From Byssochlamys sp. IMV 00236 (taxonomy: Eukaryota; Ascomycota; Eurotiomycetes; Eurotiales; Thermoascaceae): a DNA stretch of 37,645 nt. How positions within the stretch are numbered: the stretch's first letter is position 1; each line of letters opens with the position of its first letter. The notes beneath the pieces are model-generated. The model was given only the letters and a program-made list of their open reading frames with translations, was not told where the DNA came from and did not search any database. The stretch is from positions 1 to 37,645 of the forward strand of contig MSJH02000616.1 in NCBI GenBank assembly GCA_001931875.2, in the 5' to 3' direction. This document shows positions 10,046-21,895 of the stretch, piece after piece. The position numbers were made by a program, and so were the translations under genes.

Positions 10046-11214
10046 ATGAGTCAAGACAAAGAAGTCATCACATCATCTCAATTAAGTTTTCCTTATGGCG
10101 GTCAACCAGATATAAGTAAAGATATACATTAGATACAAAGCACTGACACTAACATGATACATAGTTCGTGCAAATCAAAAGGATATTTACTATACAACGA
10201 TTATTAAAGAACAGTTATCCACTATTATACAACAATTCCTTGGTATGAATAATACATAAATATACGACACAATAGTTAATATATACTGCAGGCACACGGT
10301 TTCAACATTTATGGCAAAAGGAAATCAACACTCTTTCTGATGTATGCTATTACAGCTTGACTACCTTGTTGGGATCACAGACATTAGGAGAAGAATACTG
10401 TGATATTGTACAAATTAATAATTCAACGTTAACATACCCAAGATGGATGGTATACACACATATATATATATATATGTATAAACCTGACTATAGCTAATAA
10501 TACATATATACATATATATAGCATCGAGCCTGTCTTGTCTTTGCACACTGTCTATTACCTTATATTTATTCCAAAGGCATAACAGAATTAAAAAAGCGAT
10601 CAAGACACGAAGAAGAAGGATCAAGGAAGGAAAAAACAGTTCAGTTATTATCCAAACTGCATGAAACTGCATCCAAATACATACAGCCTATTCATTTAGC
10701 CATATTCTACTTTATTGGTGCTTATTACAATTTCTCAAAACGGATGACGGGTATTCGATATGTAAAGTGGACTATCGCTCTTAAAAAATATATCTATAAC
10801 TCTTCCTAATAGATCTTTACAAGACGATTGGGAGCATTTGAACAAAGAGCAGGTTATGAAGTATTGGGAGCATTGATATTTATCCAATTGGGTATTCAAG
10901 CCTTTTTAGCCATACGTAAAAGAATGGAAAATAACAAACAAGTAAGCCAAGATGATGAAAAGCAAGTCATTGTGGCAGAGGATGACTTTGATTTCATGGA
11001 TGACATCGTAGAGGAAAAAGATTTAACCTATGAAGAACTTCAACTATTAAAATGTGCTTTATGCTTAGAAAAAAGACAATCGACGACGAGTACACCTTGT
11101 GGACACTTGTTTTGTTGGAGCTGTATCATTGAATGGTGTGAAAATAAGCCAGAGTGTCCACTTTGTAGAAGTCATGTCAACATTTCTCATGTGTTTCCAC
11201 TGCACAACCTTTAA
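10046..11214 (+). CDS. PEX10: PEX10, peroxisomal RING E3 ubiquitin ligase
   Basis: Five exons (10046-10115, 10165-10242, 10292-10449, 10522-10761, 10813-11214) give 315 residues, the usual PEX10 size. The N-terminal Pex2/Pex12-type domain is plain: [18 protein letters not shown], then [17 protein letters not shown], then [22 protein letters not shown], with membrane helices between. The C-terminal C3HC4 RING (about residues 262-300) runs [19 protein letters not shown] with all ligands present. With PEX2 and PEX12 it forms the peroxisomal membrane ligase that ubiquitinates the import receptor PEX5; that role is taken from the family. The intron at 10450-10521 contains (TA)n repeats. Only about 95 bases separate its start from the poly(A) signal of the upstream bZIP gene. 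Confidence 0.93.
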
Positions 11215-12104
11215 CTTTATTTGCTGGAAAATGTTAAAGTATCGACGGATAATCATTACACCGGTTTATTCTGTTTCATCTTTGACATGGCTGTAATAGC
11301 AACGACAATGGATAATGATAAAGAAGATACTTTTTGCTATATAGATTTTTTACAGCAATTACCTCTTTTTTTTTTTCTTGGAATTTGCAATCATTTAAAA
11401 GTATAAAGTAGATGAGTACACAAACTCAAGCTCTATTTTTTAACCGAAAGATTACCCTTGTGCTATTGAAACCCGGGTTTTTACTTTTTAAAGTTCAGAC
11501 GCGCCAAAACTTTATCAAGTTTTCATATGAGACGTGTATTCATGCTGTAGAGTATAAGAGATATCTTTTTAGGAAGGGGGTTATTTTAAAGGAGAGAGAG
11601 AGAGAGAAAAAGAAAGAACAAAAGGACGTACAAGGGATAGAATACGAAAAAGAGGAATAAAAGAAAACGGACACAGAATAAAAACGGCAAAGAATAAAAA
11701 AGAACAATAGAAAAAGCAAGGAAAATTGTTTTTTCCGTTTTAGAAAAAAAGCTAAATGATATCATCCGTGTTTCTTGTAACATTTGTTTTCTAGAAAGTC
11801 GCTTGTTTGTTTGTTGTTATCATCTATCGTTTGCTCTTTGAGAAAAAAAAAAAAAGTACGTCCATTGAGCAAGATGCCATGACTTCTTGGTACTTTATGA
11901 ATATTTCTCATCATTAGTTCATGTATGCATCAACATACTGCCGCAGCTGATAATGCACAGATAGCATAACTTCCATTGTTACGACTATAACCCACCCCCC
12001 TTGCCTTATAAGAAACTCACCCCATCCTATGATTATAAATTAAAAACATCATATCTTCCGGAATAAACTTTTTTTTTTTCCTTCCTTTGTTTTACAGTCT
12101 TAAA
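11215..12104. other. Intergenic between PEX10 and the YTP1-like gene
   Basis: No gene is supported. The reading frame at 11412-11660 is Lys/Glu-rich simple sequence from an AG-rich tract (GAGAGAGAGAGA near 11592). Toward the YTP1-like start lie a C-rich patch (CCCACCCCCC near 11993), a TATAAATTAAAA sequence near 12034 and a poly-T leader, which together make a plausible core promoter. Confidence 0.5.
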
Positions 12105-13895
12105 ATGCATAAGCTATCGTACTTGAGCATTTTACTGCCAATATTGCTGCTATCACAGAATGCCTTTGCACAGCACGACCATGGTAGTATGACTATGGAT
12201 GAGCCAGTACCCGCGTTCAATGCTACTGGAGATGAGCCGATGTCTTACGCATTATATCCTGGAGAAAAGAGCTACTTTTACCTTCATGTCACCATGATGG
12301 TTCTGTCATTTTGGATTTTAATGCCCTTAGGTAAGATCCGGATGAACGTTTGACATGCATCAGACGATGCTTATCTCGTTATGACTAGGAATCATGTTTG
12401 GTATTGCCAAATCATCATTACATGTCCCTACACAGTTATTGGCATTCGCCGTGGCTATGCTTGGTTTCTTTTTCGCAAAGCTCTATGGCCATTCAACGCC
12501 TCATCTCTATAAAGGAAACTCACACCACACGCTGGGTTGGATCATGTTTTTGCTGCTCATTATTCAAATGGCCGTTGGCATTGTGCGTAAAATTGCAAAC
12601 GCAGTGGCCCGCAGTAATGGAGAGTACGAGCGATTGCGGGAAGAGCAAGCTCATCTTATGGGCCAATCTCCTTCATCCAGCAGCAGTAGCACATCGGATC
12701 GCCACAGTGAAGCAAGTGGAGAAACGTTACATATGAATGAGTTTGATTATGACAAGCATCGCCAGCATCACTATGAGGATGAAGAGGAAGAGGTTTGTAT
12801 GTCTCCTACAGAGATTATCGCCCCCATGGAAGAAAAGCCTACGGTGACCATGCGTCTGTTTAATACCGTTTCGCCTTTTATACCCAAATTCATGAAGAAT
12901 GCATTTGTAATGCTCGCCTATAATTCATTTACAAAGGTCGTCTGTCGTTACTATCACATGATTATGGGAAGAACATTTATTCTCCTTGTCTTTACTCAAA
13001 CCTTGAGTGGTCTAGTCGTCTACCATGGCGTTTGCAGGTGAGTGCTTACCCTTTTTTTATATATATAATGTTGAACTCACGCTCTTTTCCCATTACAAAA
13101 AGATCATGGGAAGTCCTAGGCTGTATCGCTCATTTGATTAAAGGTGGTATCTTTTTCTTTTATGGCATCATGACCTTCGGCAGATATCTCGGCGCCTTTG
13201 CCGAACGTGGATGGGCATGGAACCGTATTGACGGCGGCTCGAGTTTTAGCTTTGAGATGATTGAGTCCAGCTTGATTTTCTTCTATGGTATCACAAACAC
13301 CTGGATGGAACACTTTGGTCAAAACCCCGAATGGACGCACAAGGACTTTGAGCATGCCAGTCTGGCCTTCATGTGGTGGTGGTGTGGTCTAATTGGTATT
13401 TTGGTTGAGAGCAGAGCACTGCGCAGGCTTTTGGAGGGTACAGAGCCAACAGATCGCGAGAAGCAACAGCAAACCTATTCCTTGAACCCATTCCCTGCAT
13501 TGACTGTTTTCATGACGGGTATTTCCATGGGAAACCATCACCAGGATACGGCTTACTCTAGCAACATTCACTGGCTCTGGGGACTCTTACTCTCATCCGC
13601 CGCTGTCTGTCGATTGTTTACATACGTTTCACTCTATCGCAATGCGCCCACCAGCAAGAGACCCAGTCGTCCTCCGACTGAGCTCGTGGGTGCCTTCTTG
13701 TTGATCGCTGGTGCTATTCTCTTTATGGCCTCAAATTCGGGCACCCTGTTGTGGCTGCGTCGTAATAATGTAGATTCGATGTTCTTGATGAATGTCTGTG
13801 TGGCTTTGACATCAATCACTTTGACCTATGTTGCTGCTCTTATGATGATCAAGGCTTGGTCTAAGCGAAGAGAAGAAGCAAAGAAAAGACGTTAA
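12105..13895 (+). CDS. YTP1-like integral membrane protein (DUF2427 plus Ytp1 domain)
   Basis: Three exons (12105-12330, 12389-13037, 13103-13895) encode 555 residues. A cleavable signal peptide is likely (hydrophobic residues 5-22 ending NAFA, then QHDHGS). Next comes a cytochrome b561-like helical bundle (residues about 55-165, with HVTMMVLSFWILMPLG and HHTLGWIMFLLLIIQMAVG), a Ser/Glu-rich loop (about 185-235), and the larger Ytp1 domain with several further membrane helices and conserved segments (GGIFFFYGIMTFGRYLG, WTHKDFEHASLAFMWWWCGL, GISMGNHHQDTAYSS). Many conserved His in helices suggest haem or metal binding, but no activity is established for the family. The C-terminus is basic (SKRREEAKKRR). 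The ATG at 12105 was chosen because upstream in-frame codons belong to the leader. Confidence 0.88.
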
Positions 13896-14230
13896 TCTAT
13901 TTATCATTCGTATATCATTCATTCACTCATTTACATATTGTTTTTATAACATAATCAATTTAAATATTATTTTACTATTCTACCTTTTACCTATTATTTT
14001 AATAATAAAATCCATATTCTTTCTCTATACTGATTCATTGTATATCATTCATATAAAGAAATAAGAGGGAACCTTTACTTTGCACATAGACATCAACTTC
14101 ATTTCCTTTTTTAAATTTTTATACTTGCCTTTTTTTTTTTCCTCTTCTTCTTCTCTCTTTCTCTCTCTTTCCCTCTTTTGATAAAGAAAATAAAAGGGCT
14201 TTTTTATCCCGCTTTTAATATTCTATTGAA
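13896..14230. other. Intergenic, 3' UTR of YTP1-like gene and promoter of Snt2-like gene
   Basis: The first part is very AT-rich with AATAATAAAA near 14001, a plausible poly(A) site. The second part is a strong pyrimidine tract (TTTTTTTTTCCTCTTCTTC...) ending about 45 bases before the Snt2-like ATG. No other element is seen. Confidence 0.5.
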
Positions 14231-17200
14231 ATGACAGACGTTAAATCTGCTTCTCATATAACAAGCACTACTCTAGCTGACGGCGTCACTGTCAAGATCA
14301 ACGGTAAAGACCATCGCTCTCTTTTTTCTAAAAACATCTAACCTCTCCCTTAAGATCACGTTTATCTTGCACCTGAGCACTTGGGTGAGCCTTATTATGT
14401 GGGCAGGATAATGGAGTTTTGCACTTCTTATAAGCGCAAAGGACTGCAGGCTCGCATCGCTTGGTTTAATCGTCCCAAGGATGTCATCAACAGAAAGTCG
14501 GCGGATCCCTGTCTCTTGGTGGCCACGATGCATTCCGATGTGAATCCCGTTTCCTCCATTCGTGGCAAATGCGTTGTCACTCACAAGTATTATATTCCCA
14601 AGGACCAACTGGATGAATATAGGAAGCAACAAGACCATTTTTACTACAATCAGCTCTATGATAGATACATACAGCGTGTGTACGATGTGGTCCCATGTGA
14701 AACAGTACAAAATGTGCCGCCAGAGACTTTGGAAGCCCTTAAACAAAGATACCAATTCATTGTTGTGGAGCAGGGCAAAGCATCTGATTTAACGGTGGCT
14801 AGAAGGACTTGTTGTGTATGTCAAGAATGGTGTTCCAGGTAATATGATACACACATTCGGTTATTTTATGAGCATATCTCCTCATCTTTTTTTTTTTTTT
14901 TTTTCATAAAGTGCTGCTTCTGTAAAGTGTGCAGCTTGCCAAAAGAGTTATCATATGGCATGTTTAAATCCTCCACTCGTCCGTAAACCATCTAAAGGGT
15001 TTGCGTGGCAGTGCGCATTTTGTACACGCCAAGAGGCTCTTGCAGATTCATCCAATCATCCAGAAGCAGCCAATCAGAAAAATAAAAACGATTTGAAAAA
15101 ACGCCAAACCCGTACAACACGATCTCAGCTATCCAAACAACAACAACAACAACAGCAGCAGCAGCAGCAGCAAGCGCCATCGCCTTCTTCTCAGGAACAG
15201 CAATCATTAAACTCTGAGCAAGCCTCTTCTTCTAATACGTCCATGATCAAACTAAAAGTAAACAATCCCAAGAAATTGAATAGCAAGTATCTACGTAAAT
15301 CAAAAGCATTCAGTTACTCATCTTTTTTTTTTTTTTGCAGATAGGGAAATCAAAATGACAAATATGTGGCCATTTAGATATTTTGGTGTAAACACAAACA
15401 TGGGAGACATCCTAGGTAACAATTACATCTCCCCTTTATTCTCCCTTTTTTTTCTGTCCCCTTGCTAATACATTGCATAGATATTGATGATAGAATATAT
15501 CCAAGAGCAAAAAGTAGAATAGGGCCCAAGTACCAAGCCAATGTTTCTGATTGGGACATGACAAAAAATCGAAGCATGTCTCCTATGAGTGAATCAAACT
15601 CGCTTTCGAGTAGTAAAAGTAAATCAAAGAAAAGCGATAAAAAAGGCAAGTCGTCGCAACGATCAAGTAGTAAAAGATCAGGTAAGAAGCAAGAAGTTTT
15701 TGTTGTCTGTATTGATACTGACATTGATCTATAGTTGAAGCAAGTCCTGATAATTATACTATGGATGGCTCTAGTTTTAATGGATCCGATCAATTTCCAA
15801 TGGCTCCTATTAGAGGTGGCGATGATACAGTAACGTGCCTTTATAGACCTGGTATCCTTGACGATGAACAAGGTAGGTGCACATGACTGAACTTGAAACG
15901 ATTGCTTATCTTTTGTGTAGTTGATGACTATATGAACCAAGTTAAAGAGTTGACTAATATACCCCTTCCACCTCATTCTTCTGACTTGATGGATCGCGCA
16001 CTTTATGAACTAGAACAAAACCATTATCACACAGACATTGCTTTCGAAAGGATGTCTCAGCTTACACAGGATGAATTTAAGCATATTGTAGATTGGTCGG
16101 ATCGGGAAGTGCAGGCATTTGAGCAGAGTATTCGTGAGCATGGACATGACCTGAACTATGCTAAAAAGAGTGTAGAAACTAAATCAATGGCAGACATTGT
16201 TCGCTACTTTTATCAATGGAAGAAAACAGATCGATATGAACCTGTTTATTCAGAATGGACCAAGATATTTAAGCCAATGTAAGGACTATTATTAAAATAC
16301 AAAATTATCCTTTTCTGACATATGCACCCTGTTTAGAAAAAAATTCAAAAAGCTAGGACAAACAACAACATCAGATGAAGACATTAAAGACGACATTGAA
16401 AGTGATGAAGAGTCTGATCCAACGATTGTGCCCAAGGATACATATGGTGATAAATCATACCAGTGCATGAATTGTTTAACCAATGAATCAACTATCTGGA
16501 GAAGATCTCCATCTGATATTGACAGAAAACGAAAGGTGTTTAAACAAGTCCTTTGTAATGATTGTGGTATCTATTGGCTAAAGTATGCAAAGACAAAGCC
16601 TATATCAGAATCAGCCAAGAGAATGAATGGACAAAGTCATGTCAATGGCGGTGCTGGTATACCAAATGGCAATGGTTCTGCTTCTACTGATACGTCAAGT
16701 ACTTTACAAAAGCGCAAACGAAATGAATCTTCATCCAAGGCAGTAGTAAAGAAATTAAAAGAAGAGGTAAGTATTTTTCATCTCTCTCTCTCTCTCTCTA
16801 GACGTCAAACTTATACTTGTTAGAAACCTGAAATACTGCTCAAGTTTGAACCGACTGAATGCAAGGTATGCTTCCAGTTTGGACCTGAAGAAAAGCTATA
16901 TACATGTTATGACTGTGGTCTGTCTGTTCACAGCGGTAAGACATAAATCATGCTTATATTCATTCTGTTCTCATCCGTTTCTTTAGATTGCTATGGGATC
17001 GTTGATTCAGACAAGGAAGGCTGGTCTTGCGATCCATGCAACAATAGGATCAATCCGGTGGCATCTTATACTTATGAGTGCGTACTATGCTTTAAATCAT
17101 CTGAAGAATCAAGGCAGCCGCTAAAGAGAACATCAGGATATTACTGGGCTCACGTACAATGCGCTGCATTCATACCTGAAATCAAATTTGTTCAGCCAAG

Positions 17201-17993
17201 CACCTTATCACCTGTCGAGTATATCGGCTGCGTGAACAGTGCACGGCTGGAAGTCAATTGCCAACTCTGCCACGACACACGAGGGGTCTGTGTTGCTTGT
17301 AGTGAATGCAGAAAGACAGTCCATGTGCAGTGCGCTATTGAACATAAGTTTAAGCTAGCATTCGAAATACAATCACCCACTACAAGTGCAGGAGGAAAAG
17401 CCAAGATTCCGGTTATTCCTGCTGGTCTGTTTCATCCGACTTCACCCTCTGGTTTAATGGTGCCTCATGTTTGGTGCCCAACACATAATGTTGCGACACG
17501 TAAATTAATTGAGCTGGACACACGTACCTTAAACTCACAAGAAGTAAGACCATGTGTTTATCGAATGCCGCCATGCTAACTTCTTTATTAGTCTTCTATC
17601 ATGACTTATGCAAAGAACTACAAGCCAATTGCTAAAGGCACAACACCAGCCATGAGAAGATTCCGTCAAGCCACATACCATACATATCATGCATTCAACC
17701 ATCGTCATTCATCTCATTATCATAACCATCGCCATAACAAAATACCTAATGCTCGTGAGGCAGCGCTGGAAGCGTTGACTATGATCGAAAATGTATCGCT
17801 AGATGAACTTATTAGCCCATTGCCGTTATCAGCCAAGCCTTCTCTTGCTCCCACCAAGCAGTTTCCCAAACGTATCTGCGCTTCAGAAGGCTGTCTGGTT
17901 GAGCACTCGCCTATCTGGTGGAATATAGAAGGAGATTCGGAAAAAAGAGTTTGTCAAAAGTGTCACACTTCAAAAAGCATAAAGGTTGAATAA
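14231..17993 (+). CDS. Snt2-like chromatin protein: BAH, PHD, ELM2, SANT, GATA, PHD, extended PHD
   Basis: Eleven exons (14231-14303, 14355-14838, 14912-15294, 15341-15415, 15481-15681, 15735-15872, 15921-16278, 16337-16766, 16824-16935, 16987-17543, 17592-17993) join in frame to 1070 residues. Order: BAH (about 20-165), PHD finger (178-223: CCVC, CAAC, HMAC, CAFC), poly-Gln (about 262-273), MWPFRYFG segment plus DIDDRIYPRAKSRIG (about 315-350), Ser/Lys-rich linker, ELM2-type and SANT helices (about 470-555), GATA-like finger (about 614-648), second PHD (about 725-772) and extended PHD (about 783-925), then a His-rich stretch and a Cys4 finger near 1033-1060. This is the architecture of Snt2, which in yeasts works with histone deacetylase or the Lid2 demethylase complex. 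The end of exon 3 could instead lie some 20 bases downstream (GTTACT donor). Confidence 0.88.
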
Positions 17994-18011
17994 AGTTTTG
18001 TGTTTTTTTTT

Positions 18012-18924
18012 TTATTTTGTTTTTTTCTCATCCACTTCTTTCCTGGATGCTACTCTCTTCTCCCATCTTGAAACATAGGTACCATAGGCTAAACCTGAAG
18101 ATACTAGAATAGCGCTCCATGCTTGTGCCACCTTTGGCTCAAAAACAGGAATACCGAGCCACTGACAGAATTCTGGACTGGTAGCAGCAACATAGAACAA
18201 ACTGCCAATAAATGAAGCCTTCATGTCGATCGATGCCACATGAAGTAATCGAGGGGTTGAAAAAGTCCAGTTTGTCTCAGTCAAGCGGAAAGCGTCTATA
18301 TGAATGTTAAGCCTCCTATCATCTTGCTTGGAACATATTTACCGATCCATAATCCACCACCGCATCCGGCTAAAGTTCCGCATAAAATTTTTGCAACGTA
18401 CTTATCAGCACCCAAAGCAGGATTGGATCCAACGCCATCGATACCGTGTTGGCACATGGATAAGGCACGTAGGATACTATCTGATAAGGTGAACAGGTGT
18501 TCGATGACGGGTATGTTGAATAGAAAATCGATCACTTGATAACCATATGAGCCAGAAAACATGGCCAGATAGGTAGTACTAGATGAAGATGATGATTATT
18601 ATTATTTTATTGTATTTTATTGTCCTGTATTTATTACCAGTGAATAGCCCAAAATTGATTACTTTTTAAAAGACCAATAGGCTCTCCTCTTAATATTGAT
18701 ACTGTACATCCACCACCACTTGCCATGACTAATGTGGCAAGTAGACCTTGATACCATCCAACCTGGCTATGACTTACGCCTAGAGCAGAACGATATGAAT
18801 AATTAATCAAGATAGCAAAGAGTACATCCAAGACAGGTAAAGAATAGTTGACGATGGGAATATCGACTTTAAGATCAGCCAATCCAAATACAAATTGGAC
18901 TACCTGTTCGTTTAAGGTAGACAT
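18012..18924 (-). CDS. TRIC-type intracellular cation channel
   Basis: Three exons (18638-18924, 18343-18578, 18012-18295) encode 268 residues, close to the family size. The protein is nearly all membrane helices and has the internal duplication expected of TRIC channels, each half with a glycine-rich kink (ASGGGCTV followed by LRGEPIGLLKSNQFW, and AGCGGGLW followed by FRLTETNWTF). TRIC channels are trimeric monovalent-cation channels of the ER/SR that balance charge during calcium release. The C-terminus is KKTK, which fits a KKxx ER-retrieval signal and so supports ER location. The intron at 18296-18342 is required: without it a stop interrupts the second glycine-rich region. The gene is convergent with the Snt2-like gene, only 18 bases between stop codons. 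Confidence 0.8.
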
Positions 18925-19087
18925 GAAAAAGAAAACAAAAAAAAGGAGGAAACTGTTTCCATTTTTTTTAAAAAAGTTCGTTCTAAACACAGCTCGTCAG
19001 GATTTATGCGTGAGAAAGATATAAAAAGCATAACTTTAGCTTTCTTTTTTTTTTTTTTTTTTTTATTAGTTTTTCTTATTTTTCATC

Positions 19088-19456
19088 ATGTCTAATATTC
19101 TCGTGTTATCCCAAACTGATGTTGAAACACTCTTGTCAAGAACAAATGCTCAAGTCTGCAACCAAATAGTAGACCTGATGGAAGAAACATTTCAAAAGTA
19201 CACTGCAAGTCATTCTAACACTGACATTGCGTCAAAGGTACAATCACCTCAACGCGTAGGTGTCAAGTCAAGCTTTCACCACATCTTATTTATGCCCTCT
19301 AGACTTGAGGAAACAACATCTATTAAAATCGTGAGTGTGCCTACAAAGGATGGTAAAGGCGGTCTAGCTTCCACCATCTTGGTTCTTAACGAACAAACCG
19401 GAATAACGGAGGCCGTCATTAATGCCGATGCACTCACAGCAGTAAGAACTGCAGCA

Positions 19457-19491
<35 letters not shown>

Positions 19492-20165
19492 AAAAGAAAC
19501 GCGTATAAAACAGATAAAGTAATGACGTATTACATATAGGATCTGCCCTTGCAACCCGTCACTTGGCTAAATCGAATGCCAAAAACCTGGTTGTTTTCGG
19601 CGCGGGAGCTCAGGCACGATCACATGTAGACATGATGATTGCAGTTCGACCTACTATCAAAAAGATTGCCATTTGGAATAGAAGCGGCGAGCGCCGAGAT
19701 AAACTGATTGAGGAGTTGAAGTTAGCCTATCCAGATAGAGAGTTTATTCCTACAGACCAAGATTTGCAAAGTCAAGTAGAACAAGCTGACATCATCTGTA
19801 CCTGTACCAACGCGACAAAACCAGTTCTCTTTGGAAAATGGCTAAAACCCGGTGTTCATTTAAACTGTGTTGGTTCTTATACTCCAGACATGCACGAAAT
19901 AGACTCTGAAGCAGTAAACACAATCGAACGTATCGTTGTTGATTCCGTAGAGGCTTGTTCGCACGAAGCTGGAGAATTGATCAAATCATCTCGACCAGAA
20001 GACTGGCTCGAGATTGGTCAATTAACCCAAGAAGTAGACGCCAACGAAAAGAACAAGATTACATTATTCAAAAGTGTGGGCATCAGCTTACAAGACAGTG
20101 CTATCGCTGGTTTCATGGTTAATTTGGCAAAAGAAAAAAAGATGGGGACAAGAGTTCCTTTTTAA
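19088..20165 (+). CDS. Ornithine cyclodeaminase / mu-crystallin family NAD(P)-dependent enzyme
   Basis: Two exons (19088-19457, 19540-20165) give 331 residues, typical for the family. The N-terminal substrate half contains SSFHHILFMPS and the GGLAST motif; the Rossmann half contains VVFGAGAQARSHV, the GxGxxA dinucleotide-binding loop, at about residues 137-150, and later LNCVGSYTPDMHEID. Members include ornithine cyclodeaminase, ketimine reductase (mu-crystallin) and alanine dehydrogenase, and substrate cannot be assigned from sequence. The single intron starts GT and continues at once with a run of 30 A. A poly-T/pyrimidine tract precedes the ATG by a few bases. Confidence 0.88.
19460..19489. 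repeat. Poly-A run inside an intron
   Basis: Thirty A bases follow directly after the donor GT of the ornithine cyclodeaminase-family gene intron (19458-19539). Its length is likely to vary between isolates and to be uncertain in the assembly. Confidence 0.85.
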
Positions 20166-20706
20166 TATTCATTTTATTTAATATAAACAGAGCCAAATGT
20201 AGAAGCAGTTTATCTAAAATGATGATTAGTTAGCATAAAAGATGAATAAATAGAATAGTTTTGTTTTGGGACGTGTATAACAATAGTTCAGCGAGTATAA
20301 ATAGCATCAAATATACCTTCGTAGGGTAATTCTCAGTGCTTGACTCTATTACTTAACAATCTCATCATAAAAGGCAAACACGGCCCCCCAAAACAACTAT
20401 AATGTCAATACTTTACCTTCTTTGTAAAAAAAAAAAAAAAAAGAAAAAAAACAAAATGAGAGTAATTCAATGCCATTTATTGTATAAGAAAAAAAATTTT
20501 TTGTGTATAAAGTGACTTGCTTGCCAATCAGGTTTCATTGCATTCAACCTACACCATCATTTTTAATAGTCACAAAGATGAACAATAACTACAATTCAAT
20601 GCCTTAAGACAAGTGTTTATTAAATTATTAAAAAATGCGTATTTGTATATTATAGAAAAGAATAAGAAGGAGGGGGAATAAATAAAGTGCAAGAATTAAC
20701 TATGGC
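20166..20706. other. Intergenic between two convergent genes
   Basis: This holds the 3' UTRs of both genes. Homopolymer runs (A17 near 20426, AAAAAAATTTTTT near 20490) and many AATAAA-like sequences are present. No reading frame of note. Confidence 0.5.
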
Positions 20707-21895
20707 CTATTTACGATTAAATGGTGCTTTCAAGACATCTACCAAGTTACGGAAACTGAACTTGAAGCCCCAGCCGGAGGGCTCGATTTGGTCAGCAGAT
20801 GGCGGCTGTTCTTTTACTTGTTCTGGTAAATCCAGCGTGGCAGATTCTTCCGATATCTCTTCAGCAGCATCAACTGAACTAACTGCGTTCATATCAACAC
20901 TTGTTTCTCCTTGTTTGTCACATGTAACATCCACTTCTTCCTTGACGTCAGGTACGACGCCATCGGCAATGTTTGTTTCTTCGTCCTTCTTTTCATCTGT
21001 CTCAATTTCAACGTCAGCCATCACAACATCAGATGACTCTGCTTCCTTCTTGTCAGTCTGCTCAGCAATAGCTTCCTTAGCACTTTGGTTGGCCTGTAAG
21101 TGCTCCCATTCTGAGTTCACTTGCTGGTCAGTTGCATAAACCTTTTTGTCAAATATTAGCAATCTGCTATATTAACAGTTGGCACTTACAATTAAGGTCT
21201 TGGCCTTTCTCTTTTCAATCAACTGCTTAACTTGATCATATAGTTCACACTTGGTAATATCTATTCTTGGTTTTAGTGACGTTTCTCTGTTTCATGTGCA
21301 TAAACCTACATCCTTCCTGGTTGCCACTACCAATATGAACCAATAAACCATCAGAAGTGTTTTCATGCAACTTTAAGACGTCAAGAACGCCCTAAATATG
21401 AACTGTGAATGATAAATAACATGTAAAAAAAATCTCGTGTACCATAAGCAATACATCAATCAAAGTTTGCTTTTTTTCAAATTGAAGCTTTTTAGTATAG
21501 TTTCGGTCATCTGCAGGACCATAAAATACACTAAAAGCTGCAGTTACTGGTTCCTTTTCTTCCAAGACAGTTGCGCCAATCCATACAGAGAAAGAGGTTT
21601 CCTAAAAGAAACAGGTTAAAAAAATCATACCACACTTGATAGTATATATTTCTTACTGTAGATTCTTTCAAGGTTCTTTTTGCTAATAATGAAAAGCAAA
21701 AAAAAAAGTTACAAAAAAGGAGGGAAAAAGTTTGTTTATGCATGCATATATACTCTTTGTTCTTTTGTTAGGCGTCTCTTTCACTTGCTCAGCTGGGATT
21801 GAAGAAAAAGATCTCTTCCTTCTTGAAGCAATATCAGTTTGCTGGGTTGATTCGAATGGAGATAATAATTGACTATTGGCAACTACTTTTGACAT
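20707..21895 (-). CDS. Unrecognised protein with a compact domain and an acidic C-terminal half
   Basis: Six exons (21754-21895, 21657-21682, 21443-21601, 21306-21391, 21190-21265, 20707-21141) join to 307 residues. Residues 1-55 are basic with a possible nuclear signal (SRRKRS, PNKRTKTKR). Residues about 57-175 form an alternating strand/helix domain (SFSVWIGATVLEEKEPVTAA, LIDVLLMGVLDVLKL, GLLVHIGSGNQ, KAKTLIVYATDQQVNSEW) whose order loosely recalls an RNase H-like fold, but the acidic catalytic residues are not obvious; I rate this a guess. Residues 190-280 are strongly acidic and disordered, and the end (GWGFKFSFRNLVDVLKAPF) looks like a short ordered motif. The 21266-21305 intron uses a weak GTTTAT donor. 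Nuclear location is plausible; function unknown. Confidence 0.65.

Noticed and set aside
11412..11660. 82-residue plus-strand frame
   Set aside because: Its C-terminal half is translated AG-repeat sequence, and there is no family signal or splicing context.
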